Part shown: piece by piece, positions 56,247 to 64,000 of the stretch
How the letters are laid out: every line of letters begins with the position of its first letter
How positions within the stretch are numbered: the first letter of the stretch is position 1
NCBI GenBank assembly: GCA_949358305.1
Contig: OX442314.1
Coordinates: 44,338,581 to 44,402,580, forward strand
Direction of reading: 5' to 3'
DNA length: 64,000 nt
Origin: Strigamia acuminata
Taxonomy: Eukaryota > Arthropoda > Chilopoda > Geophilomorpha > Linotaeniidae
Made by a program: the position numbers and the translations under genes
The notes under the pieces: generated by a model
The model's database searches: none
What the model saw: the letters and a program-made list of their open reading frames with translations, nothing else
What the model was told of the DNA's origin: nothing

Positions 56247-56317
56247 CCCATTGTGCGACTTTGGATGACAACAAACATGATCAATCAACTACAACATTTA
56301 GTTGATAATTTAAATGT

Positions 56318-57240
56318 TAAGGAAATAGATTTAGAAATTAACGTTGACGGCTGAGTTCAAACCAACAATTATGGCCTATTTTAGGACATATCGCAGACAC
56401 TACGAGTCCATCATTTGAAATAGGGAATTTTTGAGGGAAAGGAAAGCCCGATAAAGTGGAAGATTACTTGGAAACGTTTATTGAAGAAGCAAATTAGTTG
56501 ATTAATGATTGCTTGCACACACCAAACAGAAACATCCCTGTAACAATCAAACGATTTGCATGTGATGCACCAGCAAGAGCGTACATTACACGCACAAAAT
56601 CACATACTGGTTATTATTGCTGCAACAAATGTCTAATTAAAGGTAATTACCATGAGAGGCACATTGTGTTTGAAGAAATAGATGCACCATTACAAACAAA
56701 TTTCATTTATCGATCAGTGGAGAAAGATCAACATAAATTGGGGCGTTCCCCACTGGAGGACGTGCCAATAAATATGGTTGATGCATTTCCACAAGATTAC
56801 ATACACCTCGTCTGTCTTAGGGTGATGAAGAAGTTACTGGTAACTTGGATACGAGGAACCAAGTTATCACACAGAACTTTTAGTAATGGCCACGTTAATC
56901 AAATAAATGCATTATTATTGAGAATTCGAAAACCTACTGCATCAGATTTTGCTAGGAGGCCAAGAAATCTTCTAGAAGTTGACCGATGGAAGGCAACAAA
57001 ATTTCGGTAGTACCTATTGTATTTTGGTCCAATAATATTGCAAGAGTTTTAGCTGAAGAAAAGTACGATCAATTCTTAATTTTGCACGTTGCGATTCGAA
57101 TTCTTTGCAGCAAAAGCCATTATTACATTCATAGCAATGATGCAAATAATTTTCTAAAGGCTTTTGTTACACATGCTAAACGTTTATACGGTGCAGAATT
57201 TCTTTTGTATAATGTTCATGGATTGGTGCATTGTTGCTAA
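56318..57240 (+). pseudogene. Decayed TNP2-like (EnSpm-type, DUF4218 neighbourhood) transposase
   Basis: Frames with several stops encode KPDKVEDYLETFIEEAN, FACDAPARAYITRTKSHTGY, then NMVDAFPQDYIHLVCLRVMK and DFARRPRNLLEVDRWKATKF, and at the end FLLYNVHGLVHCC. This order matches the transposase-domain proteins of many invertebrate genomes. One frame break occurs at about 57,008. The N-terminal half is missing. Confidence 0.65.
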
Positions 57241-57544
57241 ATTGATTTATGTTGTATATTCCAAATAAACATGTCTGCTTTTGTTTTGGTTGCAACTCCG
57301 AATGTGTATTGTTTATTTGTTTCTAAGGAAACCCTGTTTCCTATTACAATGAATTTCTTTATACAATGTTATCTAATATATTATTACCCAACATGCATTT
57401 AGCAAAAGATTCTTTTAACCATTGACCATTGGATTGCTTTAGTGCATTTTGCTTTAAAAATCGGTTAGGACAATTGAAGAAACTTTTACATTCAAAGTAC
57501 TTGCCCTTGAAGCAACTTGTCGGGCCCGTTTTATATGGGCCACC

Positions 57545-57870
57545 CGGAATCTTTTATTTCATTTAATTATAGCTTTTATTTCATTTAATTATAGCTGATA
57601 TTTCATTTAATTATAGCTGATATTTCATTTAATTATAGCTGATATTTCATTTAATTATAGCTGATATTTCATTTAATTATAGCTGATATAACATTTAATT
57701 ATAGGTTTTATTTCATTTAATTATAGCCTTTATTTCATTTAATTATAGCTTTTATTTCATTTAATTATAACTTTTATTTCATTTAATTATAACTTTTATT
57801 TCATTTAATTATAGCTTTTATTTCATTTATATAGCTTTTATTTCATTTAATTATAGCTTTTATTTCAGTT
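57545..57870. repeat. 22-bp satellite array 1
   Basis: About 15 head-to-tail copies of TAGCTTTTATTTCATTTAAT plus TA. The same satellite recurs at 61,245-61,680 and as scraps near 58,370. Each array abuts transposon fragments. Confidence 0.85.
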
Positions 57871-57939
57871 TGTGAAGACGAGAGCTACATTTATGAAGGC
57901 ATTAAATTTGAGTTTTTGCCACTTGGGCCGCAACGGGTT

Positions 57940-58365
57940 CCAATTTTACCTTTCGCAGGGATGTGCATGGTGGAACCCAGCACATGTGGAAGCCATGTCA
58001 GATGCTAACCATAAAGAATGGGAAAAGGCAATCGATGAAGAAATTAATGTTTTCCATGAAAGGGAGGTCTACAAAAAGTAGACATTGATGCAACCATTAC
58101 TCTACTTGAAAACATGTGTATCTACAAACTTAAGAGAGACCACACAGGAAAGGTTAAAAGACATATTGTAGGGCACGGTTAGTAGCCCAAAGATTCAAGC
58201 AAAAACCAGGGTTTGACTTCGGGGAAGTATTTTCACCTGTGGCAAATTTTGTGATTGTCATAATCTTATTCTGTACGTTGGTCGTACTGAGTGGATGGAA
58301 AGATACCCATGTAGACATTAAAACTGCCTACCTTTATGGGGATCTTGACATGCCACAATACATGG
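57940..58365 (+). pseudogene. Copia reverse transcriptase fragment
   Basis: Frames show MSDANHKEWEKAIDEEINVF, RDHTGKVKRHIV, FKQKPGFDFGEVFSPVANF and DIKTAYLYGDLD, all copia RT landmarks, with stops and frameshifts. Confidence 0.75.
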
Positions 58366-58549
58366 TAGCTTTTATATGTAGCTTTTATTTCATTCCATTA
58401 TAGCTTTTATTAAAAAGGTTATTGCCTTGAAAAATATATGGAAAAAATAAACCATGCACTATGGAGTATGCCCAGAAAGACTTTTTGTGTTTTCATTTTG
58501 GTTTGATGTTTATGCATTGGGTTTCCCTGCTTATAGCCTTTCCTAAATA

Positions 58550-58815
58550 TGAGTGCAGCATTTGCCAAATGCAATGTTGGTACTGAAGCCTGCATTCCAA
58601 TATGATTGCAGCATTTGCCAAATGCAATGTTGGTACTGAAGCCTGCATTCCAATATGATTGCAGCATTTGCCAAATGCAATGTTGGTACTCAAGCCTGCA
58701 TTCCAATATGAGTGCAGCATTTGCCAAATGCAATGTTGGTACTGAAGCCTGCATTCCAATATGATTGCACCATTTGCCAAATGCAATGTTAATACTGTAA
58801 GTCTGCATTCCATGA
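58550..58815. repeat. 53-bp tandem repeat
   Basis: Five copies of a 53-bp unit start at 58,561, 58,614, 58,667, 58,720 and 58,773. Each has the palindromic core GCATTTGCCAAATGC. The two long minus-strand frames here are repeat-derived. Confidence 0.9.
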
Positions 58816-59309
58816 TATAAGTGTGGCGATAGCTCCCCCTGGGGGTCAATTTAAGCTTTCCAAGAATTCTGAGCAATAAAGATAGACCAGTTTAGACCAC
58901 GATAATAACCGGTTGTCTTCATCATTCTCACAATGAGTCACTCCAAAAATATCGTCGTTGACATCAACGCTCCTCTTGCTTTTGGCTGCTAGTCTGACAA
59001 GTCCGGCTCGGGGATCGTTTGGTTAACTTGGCGTTGCCTCTTTTGCTGGGAGAGTGCGACGTGTTAACACTGGATGCAGCCCGTCGTTGCGTTGCGCATT
59101 ACGTGCTGTTATGTATTGATCCCAACATTGTTATGAACCTCCTAGGCAGCCCCTGCCACCTTTTCGATTACAATTAAAAACAGTAAACTCCAAAAATCCA
59201 AGCAAACAACACCACAATGATATTAGTTATTCCGTGTCTAGTGGTCAGTATTTTGTTTTTATTATGTTCCTAGACACCTTTGCAGGCGATTTCAGTTTAA
59301 GTCCTAAAA
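58816..59309. other. Spacer with possible LTR edge
   Basis: TGTGGCGATAGCTCCCCCTG near 58,822 through CATCATTCTCACA near 58,930 looks like a short LTR with an AATAAA. Unconfirmed. Confidence 0.3.
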
Positions 59310-60360
59310 CGGCATCCCACCAGACGAGTTTAGCAAGCTAAAAGTATCGCCGACGAATTTTTACGTACGTACGAATATACATACATAGGTACGTAAGAAT
59401 AGCCGCCCATTGGAGAAACGTTATTCTTACGTTCGTAAGCACATCCAGGCATTCAGGCAGGTAAGCCCAGGCTGAACTGGGGGCGACGTTGCACTTACCA
59501 ATTTCTCTTGCATATGAGTAAAAGCGACGCCGCGCTTATGAATACTGTTGGTATTCAACAGTGCGACATCTTGTTCTTAATATTTAATTTTTAAATGGCT
59601 TTATATTTAAGCGGGAAAATATTTCTTAATAGCTTCAATTTCTGTTAAATCTTTATCAGCAGTGCTGGACTGGCCCGGCGGGCTACCAGGAATCTCCCGG
59701 TGGCCTGTGGCCCGGTGGCCTGTGGCCCGGTGGCCTGTGGCCCGGTGGCCTGTGACCCGGTGGCCTGTGGCCCATGGCCCATGGCTAGATAGCCAATGGC
59801 CTGGTGGCGAGCAGAATTGCCTTTGTCATCCAAAACATTGGGCATAAAATATGCGGTAGATTTAATGACAAGATTATTTGTAGATGCAGGTAATTTGAAT
59901 GATAGCTTGGAATTGGATGCCGAATCCAATGTTTTTGAAGAAGTTTGTTCCAGTACTAGCGGTTCAACCAATTTAGAGGGCAGGCTATTTGATGCAATAA
60001 ATGCTGCGCAGAGACCCAAACTTCCAACATCGACTTCGACTTCAATGTATGAGAAGAAAATTTTTCAAAAAGAAACTCAAATCTATGAGGCTACTGGAAC
60101 AAGAAGCATCACACCTTATATTCAAAAGCTTTTGGATGCATTACTGACAATACAGCCTTCATCGAGTGAAAGTGAGAGAACATTTTCTTCTTCGGCTAAT
60201 TTTTGCACAAAAAAGCGATCTTCTTTGAGTGATTTGTCATTGAATGCTCTGTTTTTTAAAAGCATACTTTTTATATCTGCAAGAGGGTAATTAACAGTTC
60301 TATTTTTGTTTGGAATAAAATGTGTCTTTTTAAACTTTTGTTAGTGTTTTTAGTCTAAAA
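59310..60360. repeat. hAT-containing duplicated block, left copy
   Basis: CAGACGAGTTTAGCAAGCTA and GTAAGCCCAGGCTGAACTGG, the GGTGGCCTGTGGCCC region and the hAT end recur in order at 61,800-62,450. In this copy the 15-bp unit GGTGGCCTGTGGCCC is tandemly repeated about five times at 59,698-59,785. Confidence 0.65.
59796..60290 (+). pseudogene. hAT transposase C-terminal fragment 2
   Basis: A 164-residue open frame contains LLDALLTIQPSSSESERTFS and the dimerisation signature SSANFCTKKRSSLSDLSLNA, ending in a stop. The catalytic N-terminal region is absent, so it is a truncated copy. It is the best preserved of the three fragments. Confidence 0.8.
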
Positions 60361-60414
60361 ATATAGTATTACTTTTCGAATTCCCGGAATTTCCCGGGAA
60401 ATTGCCCTAACACA

Positions 60415-60606
60415 ATGGACCTTTCCACAATGAAAAAGAAAGCAAAACGTCTGGAATACCAAACATGGGAGCTATTTTTTCAAGATTTACAACTCATTCG
60501 GAATAACTGCAGAACTTATAACACCTTCGACGAAGAACTGAATCTCGCCAGAGGTGTAGATCACCTTTGTTATGTTTTGATGAATGAAAGTGATGTGTGT
60601 GTGTGA
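60415..60606 (+). pseudogene. Bromodomain-like fragment
   Basis: A short frame reads MDLSTMKKKAKRLEYQTWEL, then FQDLQLIRNNCRTYNTFDEE. The MDLSTM...D..LI..NC..YN pattern is that of the second half of an acetyl-lysine-binding bromodomain. The first helix and ZA loop are missing. It lies among transposon debris, so it is probably a captured or stranded exon piece; the parent gene is unknown. Confidence 0.5.
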
Positions 60607-60779
60607 ATTTCTCTCAACTCAAAATTTGCTTGAACACATAAAACACTCATGATTAATTTTACTAAATTGGAAAAAGCAAAATATTTAAAAGCTGACACAT
60701 CTGCAGTAGAACTAGGGACAATTTTCCAACAAATTGTTAATAAAAAGCTTCATCCCACAGCTTCTGTAAATCTCAGGGC

Positions 60780-61180
60780 TGAACCGTTTGCTGTTGGACC
60801 AACAACAACAAAACAAAGTGGGATAAATGAACCTTTGCCCTGCGCTCTTCTCTCTCTCTCCTACTCCCCACACCACTCAGCTCCCTCCCCTCCCCTATAC
60901 TGGGTCATACCACTCTGCAAGGCGGGTTGGCCTTAGGGGCATTAGGCGGCGTGTGGCAGTGACGCTGGTCACCCATAGGTCTGTGATCCGCACTTTCACC
61001 ACCTGTCTTTCGTTTAAAAATTACATCGATAATTGCTTCAATGTTTTGATCAATACAACGCAAAAACTTCCGGAATGTTTTGTTTGGAGATATCAGCACA
61101 AATTCGAGTTTCATACCCGAAGAGTAGTTCAGATTGTTATGTGGTCAGGCATATCCGCCTGTACTGCAACATGAGGTAAT
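60780..61180. repeat. Dispersed block shared with 62.49-62.86 kb
   Basis: AACAAAGTGGGATAAATGAA and GGCGGGTTGGCCTTAGGGGC through TTCCGGAATGTTTTGTTTGG recur at 62,490-62,800 with few changes. Short frames across it are not gene-like. Confidence 0.65.
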
Positions 61181-61244
61181 GCAAAATATTGTTTTTTATT
61201 ACCGGTATAATTTATTACATTTCTTTCAAATTTCAGGTGTGTAA

Positions 61245-61680
61245 GATAGCTTTTATTTCATTTAATTATTGCTTTTATTTCATTTAATTATAGCTTTTAT
61301 TTCATTTAATTATAGCTTTTATTTCATTTAATTATAGCTTTTATTGCATTTAATTATAGCTTTGATTTCATTTAATTATAGCTTTGATTTCATTTAATTA
61401 TAGCTTTTATTTCATTTAATTATAGCTTTTATTTCATTTAATTATAGCTTTTATTGCATTTAATTACAGCTTTTATTGCATTTAATTATAGCTTTTATTG
61501 CATTTAATTATAGCTTTTATTGCATTTAATTATAGCTTTTATTTCATTTAATTATAGCTTTTAATTCATTTAATTATAGCTTTTATTTCATTTAATTATA
61601 GCTTTTATTGCATTTAATTATAGCTTTTATTGCATTTAATTATAGCCTTTATTTCATTTAATTATAGCTTTCAATGTTCC
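61245..61680. repeat. 22-bp satellite array 2
   Basis: About 20 copies of the same 22-bp unit as array 1, with TTTCATT/TTGCATT variants in runs. Confidence 0.85.
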
Positions 61681-61799
61681 TTGGTCCATTAATTAGGCGC
61701 TAAAATTTTACAAACCATCACGGATGACACTCCAACTATCAATGAAAATGAATTCATAACGGATCATGTTTAACAAACCATCTTTAACACAAGAGGATT

Positions 61800-62450
61800 T
61801 TTCTATCCCAGACGAGTTTAGTAAGCTAAAATTATCGCCGACGAATTTTTACGCACGTACGTATGTAAGAATAATGTATGGCTATTCTTACATAGGTACG
61901 TAAGAATAACCGCCCGTTGGAGAAAGTTATTCTTACATACGTAAGCACATCCGGGCATTAGCGCAGGTAAGCCCAGGCTGAACTGGGGGCGACATGTGTA
62001 GTCACCACGTTGCGCTTACCCATTTCTTTTGCATATGAGTAAAAGTAACGCCACGCTTATGAATATTGTTAGTATCCAACAGTGCCACGTCCCGGTGGCC
62101 GGTGGCCTGTGGCCCAACGGCCCGGTGGCCCGGTGGCTTGTGCGCACCGTGAATTCGGACCTCATGTTTGAATACTTTTTGCCAGGGGTTGTAGAAGCAT
62201 CACATCTTATATTCAAAAGCTTTTGGATGCATTACTGACAATACAGCCTTCATCGAGTGAAAGTGAGAGAGCATTTTCTTCTTCGGCTAATTTTTGCACA
62301 AAAAAGCGATTTATTTGTCACTTAAAAGCATACTTTTTACATCTCAAAGAAGGTAATTAGAGGGTAATTTTAAGATAAAATGTGACTTTTTAAACTTTTG
62401 TCAGTGTTTTTAGTGTAAAAATACATTAATTTTCCAATTCCCGGGATTTC
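61800..62450. repeat. hAT-containing duplicated block, right copy with hAT fragment 3
   Basis: It is a diverged, shortened repeat of 59,310-60,360. At 62,215-62,350 it retains SSESERAFSSSANFCTKK before losing frame. Confidence 0.6.
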
Positions 62451-62489
62451 CCGAGAAATTGGATTAAAATTTCCAGCTTCCCGGAAAAA

Positions 62490-63290
62490 CAAAGTGGGAT
62501 AAATGAACCTTTGCCCTGCGCTCTTCTCTCTCTCTCCTACTCCCTACACCACTCAGCTCCCTCTCATTCCCTGTACTGGGTGATACCACTCTGCGAGGCG
62601 GGTTGGCCTTAGGGGCATGAGGCGGCGTGTGGCAGTGACGCCGGTCACCCATGGGTGCCATGATCCGCAGTTTCAACACCTGTCTTTCATTTAAAAATTA
62701 CATCGATAATTGCTTCAATGTTTTGATGAATACAAAGCAAAAACTTCCGGAATGTTTTGTTTGGAGATATCAGCACAAATTCGAGTTTCATACACGAACA
62801 TGAAGTGTAGTTCACATTGTACAAAGCAATTCAGTTGGTAATCATAATCATGCTCCTTAATCATAGGTAGCGCACCATGCAAATTTGTTAATTGTAAATT
62901 GTTAACCAATAACTGTTACTCTCGTTTTCTTTGTATCACTCATTCCATGTATGTACTCCAGACATATTAAACCCGTGTACCTATTTCACTTGCACAACCA
63001 TGTGTGTTTTCTACTTTTCACAACGCTGCTAAGGACATTATCCTAATCCCAAAGTTCGCTAATGATACCCGAGAAGTGATGAAAGCAGTTTTTATCAGAG
63101 CATTGTCTGAAGTGGAAGACCACTCACCATGTTCTCTGGAAAATTCTTGTGAAACAGCGAAGAAATGGTTATAGAAATATATGTCTGGGGACGTAAGTAT
63201 AAATAATGATTTGATTAATTTACATTTAGATTCAAACGATGTTAATATTTTGACTAAGACAACACACCATTTCAAAGTTTCAGCTGTGTT
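62490..63290. repeat. Dispersed repeat blocks
   Basis: 62,490-62,860 repeats 60,780-61,180. 63,060-63,280 repeats 55,520-55,700 (GAAGTGATGAAAGCAGTTTT and AATGATTTGATTAATTTA). Nothing else recognised. Confidence 0.55.
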
Positions 63291-63365
63291 GTAAAGCAAA
63301 ACAATGGGTTTAGCTTTGTAAGTATAAAGATTGCACATTCAACAGTATCTCTGATATTAGCAGTG

Positions 63366-63530
63366 TTGTATCGAACTAGAACTAATAGTTCGCGTTCGCG
63401 AACTTAGTTCGTAGTTCGCGAACTACGAACGCGAACTAGTTCCCCGTTTTTAAAGAACGTGAAAAACGAACAAAGTTCGTTTTTTTGACGCGAACTACGT
63501 TCTAGTTCAGTTCTAGTTCGTTCACCGGAC
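63366..63530. repeat. AGTTCGCGAACT word array
   Basis: Dense AGTTCGCGAAC / CTAGTTC / GAACTAGTTC words in both orientations over about 160 bp. It resembles the arms of the other word-array elements. Confidence 0.65.
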
Positions 63531-63604
63531 GGAAGAAATAAACACACTATTGTTATTGAAATTTTGCAGTTAAAATTGTTAAAAATTCTTACTATCACTT
63601 CTTC

Positions 63605-63840
63605 AAACACAAGAATCCGTACTTGGATTTAAGTTATTCGTGACTTCCGTAGTTTCATTCGAAAATACATTCTCGTCATTAGGTTCTAGAAGATCGTAAT
63701 TTACTCGTCGGATTGTCGCACGTGTATTCATTCCGTGTTGGTGGAATGAATACACGTGCGACAACTCTACGAGGAAAAACGATCCTCCAGAACCGAATGA
63801 AGTCACGAATAATTTAAATCTAAGTACGGACGACTTGCAA
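63605..63840. repeat. Imperfect palindrome with 7-8 nt loop
   Basis: The central stem GTCGCACGTGTATTCATTCC / complement (63,714-63,761) has a loop of about 8 nt. Similarity extends outward to about 115 bp per arm (CGTACTTGGATTTAAGTTAT against its diverged complement). Confidence 0.65.
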
Positions 63841-64000
63841 TGTTATTCTGGTTTGGTTTCGGGGTTTATATACGTGTCCAAACTGTTGTTGATTCATTCA
63901 TTTGAACGTAATCGTTATGAAATCGTAACCGATTTTGTAATTGGCAATTTATTTCGATATTCACATATTTTTAACGTGTCGAAAACGTTGTTTGTAGTGA

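Noticed and set aside
58419-58876. Two minus-strand frames of 127-129 codons
   Set aside because: Generated by the 53-bp tandem repeat, visible as repeated NIAFGKC-type segments.
59645-60019. Minus-strand 124-codon frame
   Set aside because: It is the complement of the hAT fragment joined to the GGTGGCCTGTGGCCC repeat.
57545-61680. CRISPR-like interpretation of the 22-bp arrays
   Set aside because: The units are contiguous without unique spacers, and the genome is eukaryotic.

Overview
The window is a piece of AT-rich animal nuclear genome, most likely arthropod. The evidence is short introns (many 52-75 nt) with GT-AG junctions, a Drosophila-wallenda/vertebrate-DLK type MAP3K gene, DEG/ENaC (pickpocket-like) channel genes, and a dense load of Ty3/gypsy, copia, hAT and MITE-type elements. 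I cannot name the species.

Layout. 1-5.9 kb: 5' part of a Ty3/gypsy retrotransposon on the minus strand (LTR, primer-binding site, very long gag, pol running off the left edge). 6-33.2 kb: three tandem plus-strand copies (A, B, C) of an 11-exon DEG/ENaC gene, with LTR-like inserts, a broken copia element and several MITEs between and inside them. 34-38.2 kb: MITE and LTR-like cluster. 41-50.4 kb: DLK/wallenda kinase gene on the plus strand. Its introns hold a foldback element that encloses a GC-rich coding exon, two more motif-array elements and a 992-bp near-perfect palindrome. 50.4-64 kb: gene-poor debris made of a solo LTR with a 4-bp target duplication, three hAT fragments, copia fragments, a decayed TNP2-like transposase, a bromodomain-like fragment and several satellites.

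Main result. Splicing copies A and B in frame gives single polypeptides of about 774 and 795 residues. Each holds two complete DEG/ENaC modules: TM1, extracellular domain, TM2, a cytoplasmic linker of about 43 residues, TM1', extracellular domain', TM2'. One uninterrupted 790-nt exon carries the end of module 1, its pore segment, the linker, TM1' and the start of module 2, so the fusion does not rest on a guessed splice. Copy C has the same exons but lost 283 bp of that exon, including TM2, and is frameshifted.

Second theme. At least nine short elements or element-like regions in the window are filled with repeated copies of an element-specific word, in most of them arranged as inverted arrays and in several matching the terminal inverted repeat. 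Examples are GGGTGTT at 36.2-37.3 kb, GCCAGCGTC at 41.7-42.9 kb and TTTTAGCGA at 46.1-46.4 kb.
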